Of a stretch of 45,101 nucleotides of DNA, positions 32,338 through 41,299 are shown one piece after another. Numbering within the stretch: position 1 is the stretch's first letter; the number at the start of each line of letters is the position of its first letter. The notes under the pieces were generated by a model that saw nothing but the letters and a program-made list of their open reading frames with translations, was not told the origin of the DNA and made no database searches. Source of the DNA: Bacteroidales bacterium (GTDB taxonomy: Bacteria > Bacteroidota > Bacteroidia > Bacteroidales > P3); contig JAKSMS010000012.1 in the NCBI GenBank assembly GCA_024400415.1, forward strand, positions 1-45,101, read 5' to 3'. The translations under genes were made by a program, and so were the position numbers.

Positions 32338-32991
32338 TTAGAAAGCGATGCCGATGCGGAAGCCGGCAGTAAAGGCCAGATGGACCTCGTCTGGCTTATA
32401 CTCGACTCCAAGCTGGTGCATCTTCCATGGGTCGAAAATCATGAACGAGTGGTAGTAGTTGTTGTGGTTGCCAGTTCCCATCGAGGGACCGAGGCCGGCA
32501 TAGATGTCGAAATCAAACCAATCCCAAAGCACAAGCTGGTAGCCGATCTCGCCGAGGATGGCGCCCTGTGTGGTTCTGAATCGTCGGATAGGGTCAGTGA
32601 CTCCAGAATCTTCGTGATAATGCTTATGCAGATAGTTGAAGTGGGCAATAACCACCTCGGGCTTGACATAGAAGCCTCCGAGCCAGGAATTACTGTTTTG
32701 TTGCGGAATGAGGGTCCACTTGTTGGCATACTTTAGGAGGAAGCCGCGAGGGCCGGGCTGGTTGATAAAGTTCCAACCCCAGCCGATGACTCCAAGAGTA
32801 TATTCTACGCTGTTGGTTGGGGAGAAGGCTCGCTCGTATGTAAAACGCGACGACCCGCTGCCCAAAGAGAGCAGAGTCACCTTAAAATCGTTCTTTAAAA
32901 TCTTATTGTCGCCCTCTTGGGCCAAGGAGGAAGAAACATTGTGCACCAATAAAAAAGTAAGGAGCAACAATGAAGTACAGCGCTTTAGCAT
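32338..32991 (-). CDS. Outer-membrane beta-barrel protein of unknown function
   Basis: The start is at the ATG at 32991 (217 residues). A longer frame to 33045 would begin upstream of the -7 box at 33016-33023. From this start there is a good signal peptide, MLKRCTSLLLLTFLLVHNVSSSLAQ. The rest has alternating strands with glycine and aromatic residues and ends ...AFTAGFRIGIAF, with a C-terminal phenylalanine as expected for BAM-assembled barrels. No motif identifies a ligand. It is divergent from purM, and the two share interlocked promoters. Confidence 0.8.
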   Translation of the reverse strand: MLKRCTSLLLLTFLLVHNVSSSLAQEGDNKILKNDFKVTLLSLGSGSSRFTYERAFSPTNSVEYTLGVIGWGWNFINQPGPRGFLLKYANKWTLIPQQNSNSWLGGFYVKPEVVIAHFNYLHKHYHEDSGVTDPIRRFRTTQGAILGEIGYQLVLWDWFDFDIYAGLGPSMGTGNHNNYYHSFMIFDPWKMHQLGVEYKPDEVHLAFTAGFRIGIAF

Positions 32992-33015
32992 GGAATACAG
33001 ATTTGTTAACAAATG

Positions 33016-33046
33016 CAAAGATACGATATTTTTGGCAATCTGCAAA
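33016..33046 (-). promoter_or_regulatory. Promoter of the outer-membrane protein gene (divergent half)
   Basis: On the minus strand TTTG (33046-33043), 19 bases, then TATCTTTG (33023-33016). This is an exact consensus match, 25 bases upstream of the ATG at 32991. It overlaps the plus-strand promoter. Confidence 0.82.
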
Positions 33047-33062
33047 AAAATTCGTAATTTTG
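33031..33062 (+). promoter_or_regulatory. Promoter of purM-HIT (divergent half)
   Basis: TTTG (33031-33034), 20 bases, then TAATTTTG (33055-33062). This is an exact consensus match, 20 bases upstream of the purM ATG, so the leader is very short. It overlaps the minus-strand promoter by 16 bases (33031-33046). Confidence 0.83.
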
Positions 33063-33081
33063 CAAATTATTATTTACTGCT

Positions 33082-34254
33082 ATGGATACCTTGAAATACA
33101 ATTTACGCGGCGTTTCGGCTTCGAAAGAAGATGTGCACAACGCCATCAAGAACATCGATAAAGGACTCTTCCCAAAGGCATTCTGCAAGATTATTCCAGA
33201 CTTCTTGGGTGGGGACTCTGAGTACTGTAACATCATGCATGCCGACGGGGCCGGCACCAAGTCATCGTTAGCCTACCTATATTGGAAGGAGACTGGCGAC
33301 CTTAGCGTATGGAAAGGTATTGCTATTGACGCCGTTGTGATGAACCTCGACGACCTCTTGTGCGTTGGTGCCGTTGACAATATCCTGCTCAGCTCCACCA
33401 TCGGAAGAAACAAGAACCTTGTGCCTGGCGAAGTAATCTCGGCCGTAATCAACGGCACTGAGGAATTCCTGCAAGAGATGCGCGACCTTGGCGTAGGCAT
33501 CTATCTGACCGGCGGCGAAACTGCCGACGTTGGAGACCTCGTGCGCACCATTATCGTGGACAGCACCGTAACGGCACGCATGAAGCGCGCCGACGTGGTT
33601 GACAACAAAAACATCAAACCAGGCAACGTGATAGTAGGCCTGGCAAGCTATGGACAGGCAACCTACGAGAAGAGCTACAACGGCGGAATGGGCAGCAACG
33701 GACTCACCTCTGCACGCCACGACGTATTCAGCAAATACTACGCACAGATGTTCCCTGAGAGCTACGACCACAAACTGCCAGAGGAAGTAGTATATTGTGG
33801 AGGCAAGAGACTTACCGATACCACTGAGGTAGAAGGAGTTGACGCAGGCCACATGGTCCTCTCCCCTACCCGAACCTATGCTCCTATCATTCGCCGAATC
33901 CTTGACGAATATCGACCAAAGATCGATGGCATGATCCATTGCAGCGGCGGCGCCCAAACCAAAGTGCTCCACTTCATAGACAACCTACATGTGGTGAAAG
34001 ACAACATGTTCGACGTGCCTCCACTTTTCAAGCTCATCCACGAACAGAGCGGAACTGAGTGGAAAGAGATGTACAAAGTATTCAACATGGGCCACAGAAT
34101 GGAGATATATACCGACGAGGAAACCGCAAAAGGCATTATCGAAATCAGCAAATCGTTCAATGTTGACGCCAAGATAATCGGACATTGCGAAGCCAACAAC
34201 GGTCCACTCGTAACCGTTAAGAGCGAAAACGGAATATTCACCTACGAAAACTAA
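33082..34254 (+). CDS. purM: Phosphoribosylformylglycinamidine cyclo-ligase (AIR synthase)
   Basis: This 390-residue ATP-dependent enzyme closes the imidazole ring in purine synthesis. It shows HADGAGTKSSLAY (from about 53), the conserved DAVVMNLDDLLCVGA, a GGETADVGD segment and the C-terminal HCSGGAQTKVLHF. It is longer than the E. coli enzyme (345) but of the length usual in Bacteroidetes. The ATG lies 20 bases past a strong promoter. A HIT-family gene follows after 6 bases and is co-transcribed. Confidence 0.93.
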   Translation: MDTLKYNLRGVSASKEDVHNAIKNIDKGLFPKAFCKIIPDFLGGDSEYCNIMHADGAGTKSSLAYLYWKETGDLSVWKGIAIDAVVMNLDDLLCVGAVDNILLSSTIGRNKNLVPGEVISAVINGTEEFLQEMRDLGVGIYLTGGETADVGDLVRTIIVDSTVTARMKRADVVDNKNIKPGNVIVGLASYGQATYEKSYNGGMGSNGLTSARHDVFSKYYAQMFPESYDHKLPEEVVYCGGKRLTDTTEVEGVDAGHMVLSPTRTYAPIIRRILDEYRPKIDGMIHCSGGAQTKVLHFIDNLHVVKDNMFDVPPLFKLIHEQSGTEWKEMYKVFNMGHRMEIYTDEETAKGIIEISKSFNVDAKIIGHCEANNGPLVTVKSENGIFTYEN

Positions 34255-34260
34255 TACGAA

Positions 34261-34653
34261 ATGGCATCAATATTCTCAAGAATTGTAGCCGGCGAGATAC
34301 CTTGCTACAAAGTGGCAGAAACCGAAGACTGCTTGGCATTCTTAGACATAGCACCTATTGCAAAGGGACACGTGCTATGCATTCCTAAAAAGGAAGTCGA
34401 CTACCTGTTCGACATAGAAGACGAACTATATTGCAAGCTGCAGCTATTCGCCAAAAAAGTGGCCAAAGGACTGAAAAAGACTTGTCCTTGCGTGAAAGTG
34501 GGCGTTGCTGTAATAGGAGTAGACGTGCCTCATGCCCACATCCATTTAGTGCCACTCCAAAACGGCAGCGAACTCAACTTTAAAAACAAATACGAGATGT
34601 CCTCTGAGGAGTTGGCCGAATTGGCACAAGAGATTGCAAAAAACATCGAATAA
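34261..34653 (+). CDS. HIT-family nucleotide-binding protein
   Basis: This 130-residue protein carries the histidine triad HAHIHLVPL (H91, H93, H95), with the N-terminal pattern MASIFSRIVAGEIPCYKV typical of HinT-type enzymes. These hydrolyse nucleoside phosphoramidates or related AMP conjugates. It is cytoplasmic. It follows purM by 6 bases, the two being one transcript, which suggests a housekeeping role near purine nucleotides. The central histidine of the triad is the nucleophile, and all three are present. Confidence 0.93.
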   Translation: MASIFSRIVAGEIPCYKVAETEDCLAFLDIAPIAKGHVLCIPKKEVDYLFDIEDELYCKLQLFAKKVAKGLKKTCPCVKVGVAVIGVDVPHAHIHLVPLQNGSELNFKNKYEMSSEELAELAQEIAKNIE

Positions 34654-34704
34654 GCGCCCCTATTACTGAAGGCAGGATATTCTGCCACCAAAGAACGAAT
34701 AAAC

Positions 34705-34736
34705 GAAATAAGAGGTCCTATTGGGCCTCTTATTTC
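34705..34736. terminator. Terminator hairpin between the HIT gene and greA
   Basis: GAAATAAGAGGTCC pairs with GGGCCTCTTATTTC around a TATT loop (one T-G pair). The T tract is weak on both sides, so termination may depend on the long stem. It lies between two convergent genes. Confidence 0.75.
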
Positions 34737-34757
34737 ATATTCCGGACAAAACTTGGA

Positions 34758-35231
34758 TTATCTTTCGATCGTAAGAATTTCGAAGTTCATAGTGCCAGCA
34801 GGAACAACAACATCCACTTTATCTCCAGCATGACGGCCAAGGAAAGCCTGAGCGAAAGGAGAAGTCACAGAAATCTTGCCTTGCTTCAAGTTTGCCTCAC
34901 TCTCAGGAACGATGGTATATACTTGCTTAGCATTATTTTTGGTATTACGAATAGTAATCTTAGAGAGAAGCAATACTTTTGAAGTATCGATCTTAGATTC
35001 ATCAAGGATTCGCGCATTAGCGATAAGGTCTTGAAGACGTGAGATACGTGCTTCAAGGTGGCCTTGTGCCTCTTTAGCCGCATCATACTCTGCATTCTCA
35101 GAGAGGTCGCCTTTATCGCGAGCCTCAGCGATTGCTGCGGCAGCTGCGGGACGATCAACAGCAATCATATGATGAAGTTCATCACGTAATTTCTGAAGGC
35201 CCTCTTCGCTATAATATTTAATCTCAGACAT
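34758..35231 (-). CDS. greA: Transcription elongation factor GreA
   Basis: This 157-residue factor enters RNA polymerase through its secondary channel and rescues stalled complexes by stimulating RNA cleavage. The coiled-coil tip carries the acidic pair in DLSENAEYDAAKEAQ (D42, E45), needed for Mg2+ coordination. The C-terminal FKBP-like domain ends with FEILTIER. Length is normal. It stands alone between two hairpins. I found no full-consensus promoter in the short gap upstream. Confidence 0.95.
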   Translation of the reverse strand: MSEIKYYSEEGLQKLRDELHHMIAVDRPAAAAAIAEARDKGDLSENAEYDAAKEAQGHLEARISRLQDLIANARILDESKIDTSKVLLLSKITIRNTKNNAKQVYTIVPESEANLKQGKISVTSPFAQAFLGRHAGDKVDVVVPAGTMNFEILTIER

Positions 35232-35273
35232 AGGATTATTTTGAAAATATGATACTTAATATTGAAATATCTA

Positions 35274-35306
35274 AAAAGTAGGAAAGGTTCGTTTGAACCT
35301 TTCCTA
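35274..35306 (-). terminator. Terminator after the PorV/PorQ-type gene
   Basis: On the minus strand TAGGAAAGGTTC pairs with GAACCTTTCCTA (12 bp, loop AAAC), followed by CTTTTTAG. It starts 26 bases past the stop codon and ends the receptor-cargo-barrel operon. Confidence 0.88.
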
Positions 35307-35332
35307 ACTTAGTAGTATTTCAGGTTGACTTT

Positions 35333-36415
35333 TTACAACTTGATGGTTGCTCCGATCGAATGAGTTCCCTTGAGAGGGAAGGCTGAACGATAAGAGTAGT
35401 CAAGGCTGATGCTTGAGTTATTATCCTTATCTTTTGACAAAGGAATCTCGAATGAAGCACCGCCACAGAAACCAGTGTTGGCAGTAGTACGAGCATCGTC
35501 GAAAGCACTGAAGATATTTCTCTGAGCAACATAACCACCGCGAAGCTGGAACTTGTTGAGGAGAGAATACTCAAGACCAAGAGCAAAGTTATCTTTGAGG
35601 AAAGCATTTGAAGTAAAGCTACCTGCTACGGTAAGTCTCTGCTCCCACTTATCAAAGAGGAAGTCATAAGAGAAACCCATATTCATACTGGTAGGAAGCT
35701 CAACCTCAGCAGCACGAGACTCAACGGTGAAATTATTTCCGGCATCATTAACCATAGTTAAAGAAAGACCAGAACCGCCGAAACTCATAGTGTTACCAAT
35801 GTTCTTCAAAGAAATACCAAACTTAAGTTCATCATCAGCACCAGTAACGTACTGGATACCTGCATCGATCGCAAAACCGGTAGCAGAAACGTTGTCAGTA
35901 GACTCAGTAATTACCTTTACTGCAGCACCACCATGGATACTGGATGAAAATGAGTGAGCGTAAGCGAGGTTAATGTTCATGTAAGTTGGGCTAAAGGTAC
36001 CATTGAAACCGGGCTCTGGGCTATTGTAAGAGGTAACATCGATTTCACCAAATCCCATTGACATTACATAAACTGCGAGGACACCTTGATCGAAAACGCG
36101 CTGAGCAAGACCGAATGCATTAATGGTAGCAGCACTGACGAGGGCAGACTTGCCACCAAAGTAAGAGCTGTAGGAATAAGCCATTTCAGTCTTCTTTACA
36201 TAGGTAAGACCTGCCACATTGGTGAAGAAAGACTCCAAGCCATAAGCATTGGCAACATTCACACTTCCCCAACCAGCGCTACGGGCCCATGGGTTGATAA
36301 GCAACTCAGGAGCACCAGCTGTACCACGACGAGCGTCGTTACCAGCCCATACGGTTTCAGTTGAAACCGTAAGAGCCAGAACAGCGATAGCTAATATTCT
36401 AAATATATTTTTCAT
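35333..36415 (-). CDS. PorV/PorQ-family outer-membrane barrel
   Basis: This 360-residue protein has a signal peptide (MKNIFRILAIAVLALTVSTETVWA). Its N-terminal part (PELLINPWARSAGWGSVNVANAYGLESFFTNVAGL) closely follows the PorV/PorQ start, LxIxPDARAxGMGxxxVA...NPA. It has the FadL-like pattern of beta strands up to a final THSIGATIKL. In type IX secretion, PorV carries cargo from SprA to the sortase PorU, and PorQ holds PorZ. Which one this resembles more cannot be decided here. porU, porZ and the canonical porV are not adjacent, so it may be a dedicated paralogue for the cargo encoded 32 bases upstream. Confidence 0.85.
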   Translation of the reverse strand: MKNIFRILAIAVLALTVSTETVWAGNDARRGTAGAPELLINPWARSAGWGSVNVANAYGLESFFTNVAGLTYVKKTEMAYSYSSYFGGKSALVSAATINAFGLAQRVFDQGVLAVYVMSMGFGEIDVTSYNSPEPGFNGTFSPTYMNINLAYAHSFSSSIHGGAAVKVITESTDNVSATGFAIDAGIQYVTGADDELKFGISLKNIGNTMSFGGSGLSLTMVNDAGNNFTVESRAAEVELPTSMNMGFSYDFLFDKWEQRLTVAGSFTSNAFLKDNFALGLEYSLLNKFQLRGGYVAQRNIFSAFDDARTTANTGFCGGASFEIPLSKDKDNNSSISLDYSYRSAFPLKGTHSIGATIKL

Positions 36416-36447
36416 TTCTATAGTTTTTAGATTTTGGGAACAGAATT

Positions 36448-39400
36448 TTAGTACTGGTATGAATTCAAGTCAACAGGTCTCATCGTACCGAACCACTTAA
36501 CTATGCGAGAAGCATACTCAGGCTCCTTAGAAGGATTAGCTGGATCAACGATAGGAACATTGAAATGAATCAGGTACATACCACCTGCAATAGGAATACC
36601 ATTGTGGTTGTGGAGATCCCAATCATAAGTAGTAGAAGTAGGAGTTACCTTGCGGAACTGACGAACAAGGGTACCATCAACGGTGTAGATGGAGATCGTA
36701 GATCCCTCAGGAACATTGATGAAGCGCACCTTGGTCTCAAGCTGGCTCTGGGTCTCATACTGTGAATAGCTGTAGTAAGGATTAGGAACTACGCTGATCA
36801 TACTGAGGAGAGAGTCGCGGAGGCTCTTTTCGGACTTGTTGCTGAGTGCCTGGTTGGTCAGGGTAACAATGTCGCTGGTCATCTCAAACATATACTGAGG
36901 CTTGCCACCATTTGGAGCAGATCCAGCGGTATTGTTCTTAGAGAGTGAAGCAGCATATGGCATATTCACATGGATGTTGATAGTAGCATCGCATGGGATA
37001 TCGGTCATAGGATCGTTGATCTCGAAGCGAGAAGAAACGAGTGGCATGTTTACCCAAGCACAAGAAGCAAAGAGCATAGAAACAGAGTCACGAACACCTA
37101 CGCATGGCTTATCAATCTCACCAAGATAAGTACCATCGAAAAGACGATACTGATCATTGCGAGTCTTGAGCAGACGATCAAGAGAGGTCAGGATCTGACG
37201 AGCCCAACGACCACCATCGTAAGAAGGAGTGGTATAGTTCTTGGTCTGCATGCTGTTAGAAGCAAGGTCATAGAAATTCATGGTAGTAGCGTTCATAACA
37301 TAGATGAAGTGACGACCACCCATTACGAAGTTTGCAGTACCATCAGCAATGGTGCTAACTGGGTTCCACTTCATATCGCGACCATTATACTGAGGATAAC
37401 GTGAATCCTCACCGAACATGATATTCAGACGCTCACCAGTAGCAATTGAGATTGCATAACCTGGGAACCAACCCATACCATACTCATCAATGTAAGCAGG
37501 GTTGTTAGGATCATTCTTGTCAGCAGCTATGCCAAGATCGTCAACAGTGTTGCCCATCTTGTCAACTGACTTATGAGCACGAACCTGGAAACGACGAGCA
37601 TTGCCTTCAGACTGAGTGTAGTCATCGCACATCTCAAGAACAGGACAACGAGTCCACTTGCTGGTATCAGCAGTGAAGACGATGCGTACGCTTGGGAGCT
37701 TGCTCAGATCATTGAACTGGAGCGAATTGTTATAGTTGTTAAGCATGAGCTTGCGCTGGAGACCATAGTAGGTTCTCAGATAGTTCTTACCGGACTTCAA
37801 AGAGTCGAAGTCCTTCTTAGAAGTTGCATAGTAGCTCAAGTTGAAACCTGGGTGCATGCTCTGGGTAGAAACAAGACCATAAGGTGCCCAAAGACCATAA
37901 ACTACGTTCTCGTAATTTTGACTCTTGTCAAGAGCAGTAGTGGTAGGATTATCGTAAGAACCAGACTTTCTGTAAGCCTTGAAGTAGTCTTCATCAAGGT
38001 ATGGATCAGTATAAGTAGGAGCAACAGAGTCTTTCTGGAAGAAGGATGCATAGCTCTCAAGAGCGAACTGTGAACCAGAACGGATCCAGTTATAGATAGG
38101 ACTATTATCATTATCTGGAATACCGCTCAGCCACTGCTGGGTATTGTCGCCAAACTCCATAGTAGAAGAAAGGAGAGTACCCGGCTGGAGGCAAGAACCT
38201 GAGAAGAGGTAGTCGTTTCCGGTTGACCACTCAAAGTCAGTAGCAGCGCCCTTAGGATTAACTATAGAAACTGCAATACCGAGCTTGAGGAAGAGCTGCT
38301 CATTGTAACGTCCGATAGCGAAATCAGACTGAGTAGAGTAAACTCGAGTAGTATCAGTACCATTAACTTCCTCCCAAAGTGGGGAACCATCAACAGTAGA
38401 GATGGTCCACTTAGAGTTGCTCGAAGAACCAGTGAAAGAAATGATATACTTACCCTGCTTAACATTAAGTGGGTCGATAACCTTTACGTTAACTGGACCA
38501 TAGTTCTCTTCGTAACGAGGAGTCTCGATGATACAAGGATTGGTCATTACGGAACCATTGAAGGTACCAGGAGCCATAGCAGGCTGGCCAGGAGCACCCA
38601 TGATAGATTCGATGCAAGACTGATCAAGTTTCAGGATGTTGCCACCATTACCGTGACCATCATAACGGGTGATGAATGGGCTCATGCCAAATTCAGCCTG
38701 AGCAACGGTACCTCCGTTCTCGATAAATGGATCATGTGGGATAGCTGTAACAGCCTCGATAGTACCGCCATGCTCAGTCTTACGACCTGCAAGGTAAGGC
38801 TCTTTCTGACCATCGAGATAGTTAGGATCGGTCTGAGAATATGCTCTGTAACGGTTCTGAGCGTAAGCAATGCAGATGTAATAGTACTCTTTATTGTTTA
38901 CAAGCTTAGTATTAATACCAGTAGCGAACATATCGGTAGTGATACGGAATACGTGCTTGATACCGGCATTAGCACCTTCAACCTTTACATCACCAGTGAT
39001 GAGGTTGGTAGCAGTGTTGGTTGAATAGTTAACAAGGGTAGCAATAGGCAATGAAGGATTATCATTGCGAACCTCATCAACAGTACCATCCTCATTATAA
39101 GTACGAATAATAGTATCATAGTAGTTCTCAATATCGCACTGTGCAACAAGACGAGCCTTGTTTACATTTCCGATATCGGCAACTGAAGCGTTAGCATCAA
39201 CGAGCTGATAGATCTGGTAACCCTCAAATTTGTAGCTGCGCTCATCATCAGAATAGTCGTGCTGATTGCCATACTCATCGAGGAAATAAGAAGGAATAGA
39301 GGCATCGATTTCAGAATAGTTCTCACCAGAGTTGTCAGCATTATCATACTGGAGGTAGAGAACAACTTCATTGTTAAGTTCCTGAACATACATGGTTGGA

Positions 39401-41277
39401 GCATCAGGACCATCGAGCACCTTGAAGCAGTTGTCGAAGAGTGCCTGACAAACATCATCAATCTGACGGAGGAGTTCTACAGAAGACCAAGCATTACCGC
39501 TAGTGGCCTGTGCAAAAGGAATACCTACAGTGATGTAGTTAACAGCACCTGGCTTCAGGGTGAAAGGACCAGCAGACTGCATGAAACGACGGTCACCAGG
39601 AGTAACGTTGCTACCAGAAGTAACCTCGGTCCAGTCATTAGGGTTGATAGAAGGCACCTCAGTGTTGGTACCCCAGTGGAGTGGGTCAGAATCGCCTGGG
39701 AACATGAAGTCGCAGTCGAGCTCAGTGGTACCGGTATTGTAACCATCACCACCAAACTTCATACGCTTACCGTCTTTCCAGTAACCGCGGAGGTAGTTAT
39801 AATAGTCAGTAGCCTTGGCAGGGTCACGCTTAGCTTCAGTAGCATCACTATTGTTATAGTAGATGAAGCGACGCATACCGAAACGCTCGTCGTCGATAAT
39901 ACCATTACCAAAGTTTACACCGTTGATGGCGCAGTTTCCTACAACGTCGCCAGGACGGCAGTACCAACCACCAGGATAGAACTTATCAGCATCATCAGAG
40001 AGAGAGATAGTGTCATAAGTACCGTCTGGCTGGAGATAATTGGCAAGAAGAGCCTGGAGGTGAACATCAGTACCGTTCTTAATCTTTTCAATATCAATCT
40101 TAGGATTATCGATACCATCAGCATCCATATAAGGACCCTGGAAGAAGTCAATACCTACTGCAGGAGGAATACCAGAGTAGCTACCAGATCCAGGACCATC
40201 ATTCTCGTCACCATTGTAGCAGTAACCGAGACCACGCTTTACGTCGCAACCTACGAAGTCATCCTGTGCATAACCAAGGTCAGCATCAACCCACTGTGAG
40301 AAGTAGGTCTCGCGGAGTTCATAAGTAGAACGGTTGATAATCTCGTAAGAGTAGAAAGTCATGTTGTTGATCTCATCATTGGTAGAGAATGCGAAAGCCT
40401 GAGCACGAATTTCCATACCGATGGACTGACCTTTAGACTCGGTGTGAACGTTACCCATATCGTTGAATACCCACCAGATGGTCTGGTCGCCCTTAAGAAC
40501 CTGGTCAGCAAGGATACCACCCTTTACATCGCCATGATCATCTTCCATAGTGGCCTGAACATGCTGGGTATAGGCAGAACCCCACTTGCGCTTCAGGTCG
40601 CGAGGACAGAGTTCATTATCAAAATCATAGTAAGGATAATCACCCTTAGTGTAGTCATAGTGACCATCGTGGTCAGCATCATAGAAAGGAGCAAGGTAGT
40701 TGCACTGGCCGGTCTTGTCCTCAGCAGGCCAGTTCTTGATAATCTCAGGAACGTCTGCATCAACAAAGTTTACAGCAACAGGCTCAGTACCGCTATAGTC
40801 AAACATAGCCTTGAAAGCCTGAACCTCGGCCTGGGTGATGATAAAGTGCTTATCATACTCATTGCAGATAGAGATATCGGTAGAAGCGGTGTTGTCGATG
40901 GTCAAAGGACCTGGCCAATAGTCATCACCATAGGAACCGAAAGTAAGAGCGGAAAGACGCAACTGGTCGTTAACGTCGGTACCACCAATCCAGAGAGCAG
41001 CGCAGTAAAGTGGGCAAGAGTTGCCTGACTTAGGCACATGGTACTTAGCAACAGATCCGTCATACCACATGTTACCGTAACCGTTGATCAGTGCACGGAC
41101 ATTGTTGACGTTCAGCTCAGCAGTACTCTGTGCGCGCTTGCACACGGCAGCCTTAGTCTGAACGGTTTTGCTGTTGCTCGCTCTTCTGCAGTCAGTGCAT
41201 TCGCGAGCCACGGCAACACCGCTTAGAGCGTATGCCATAAAGGCCACCAATACTAATTTGCTAAATATATTCTTCAT
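36448..41277 (-). CDS. Large secreted protein, likely type IX secretion cargo
   Basis: This 1609-residue protein has a signal peptide (MKNIFSKLVLVAFMAYALSGVAVA). Its N-terminal segment (NNVRALINGYGNMWYDG...PLYCAALWIGGTDVNDQLRLSA, then DDYWPGPL) matches a large surface-protein family I recall from Bacteroidetes type IX organisms. The C-terminal 115 residues carry VVPNPYYSY (about 1496), a strand IYTVDGTLV and GGMYLIHFNV (about 1571), the order of type A sorting domains or FlgD-like Ig domains. The end ...YASRIVKWFGTMRPVDLNSYQY is longer than in typical type A domains. A CxxC near the N terminus may be redox or structural. Codon use looks biased toward high expression. It lies between a TonB-type receptor (22-base gap) and a PorV/PorQ-type gene (32-base gap). 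Confidence 0.8.
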   Translation of the reverse strand: MKNIFSKLVLVAFMAYALSGVAVARECTDCRRASNSKTVQTKAAVCKRAQSTAELNVNNVRALINGYGNMWYDGSVAKYHVPKSGNSCPLYCAALWIGGTDVNDQLRLSALTFGSYGDDYWPGPLTIDNTASTDISICNEYDKHFIITQAEVQAFKAMFDYSGTEPVAVNFVDADVPEIIKNWPAEDKTGQCNYLAPFYDADHDGHYDYTKGDYPYYDFDNELCPRDLKRKWGSAYTQHVQATMEDDHGDVKGGILADQVLKGDQTIWWVFNDMGNVHTESKGQSIGMEIRAQAFAFSTNDEINNMTFYSYEIINRSTYELRETYFSQWVDADLGYAQDDFVGCDVKRGLGYCYNGDENDGPGSGSYSGIPPAVGIDFFQGPYMDADGIDNPKIDIEKIKNGTDVHLQALLANYLQPDGTYDTISLSDDADKFYPGGWYCRPGDVVGNCAINGVNFGNGIIDDERFGMRRFIYYNNSDATEAKRDPAKATDYYNYLRGYWKDGKRMKFGGDGYNTGTTELDCDFMFPGDSDPLHWGTNTEVPSINPNDWTEVTSGSNVTPGDRRFMQSAGPFTLKPGAVNYITVGIPFAQATSGNAWSSVELLRQIDDVCQALFDNCFKVLDGPDAPTMYVQELNNEVVLYLQYDNADNSGENYSEIDASIPSYFLDEYGNQHDYSDDERSYKFEGYQIYQLVDANASVADIGNVNKARLVAQCDIENYYDTIIRTYNEDGTVDEVRNDNPSLPIATLVNYSTNTATNLITGDVKVEGANAGIKHVFRITTDMFATGINTKLVNNKEYYYICIAYAQNRYRAYSQTDPNYLDGQKEPYLAGRKTEHGGTIEAVTAIPHDPFIENGGTVAQAEFGMSPFITRYDGHGNGGNILKLDQSCIESIMGAPGQPAMAPGTFNGSVMTNPCIIETPRYEENYGPVNVKVIDPLNVKQGKYIISFTGSSSNSKWTISTVDGSPLWEEVNGTDTTRVYSTQSDFAIGRYNEQLFLKLGIAVSIVNPKGAATDFEWSTGNDYLFSGSCLQPGTLLSSTMEFGDNTQQWLSGIPDNDNSPIYNWIRSGSQFALESYASFFQKDSVAPTYTDPYLDEDYFKAYRKSGSYDNPTTTALDKSQNYENVVYGLWAPYGLVSTQSMHPGFNLSYYATSKKDFDSLKSGKNYLRTYYGLQRKLMLNNYNNSLQFNDLSKLPSVRIVFTADTSKWTRCPVLEMCDDYTQSEGNARRFQVRAHKSVDKMGNTVDDLGIAADKNDPNNPAYIDEYGMGWFPGYAISIATGERLNIMFGEDSRYPQYNGRDMKWNPVSTIADGTANFVMGGRHFIYVMNATTMNFYDLASNSMQTKNYTTPSYDGGRWARQILTSLDRLLKTRNDQYRLFDGTYLGEIDKPCVGVRDSVSMLFASCAWVNMPLVSSRFEINDPMTDIPCDATINIHVNMPYAASLSKNNTAGSAPNGGKPQYMFEMTSDIVTLTNQALSNKSEKSLRDSLLSMISVVPNPYYSYSQYETQSQLETKVRFINVPEGSTISIYTVDGTLVRQFRKVTPTSTTYDWDLHNHNGIPIAGGMYLIHFNVPIVDPANPSKEPEYASRIVKWFGTMRPVDLNSYQY

Positions 41278-41299
41278 TTCTTATAATTTTTTCTTGATA

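Noticed and set aside
39259..40299. 346-residue plus-strand frame inside the large cargo gene
   Set aside because: It is a complement frame of a coherent 1609-residue gene and is rich in valine and isoleucine, as expected from antisense reading.
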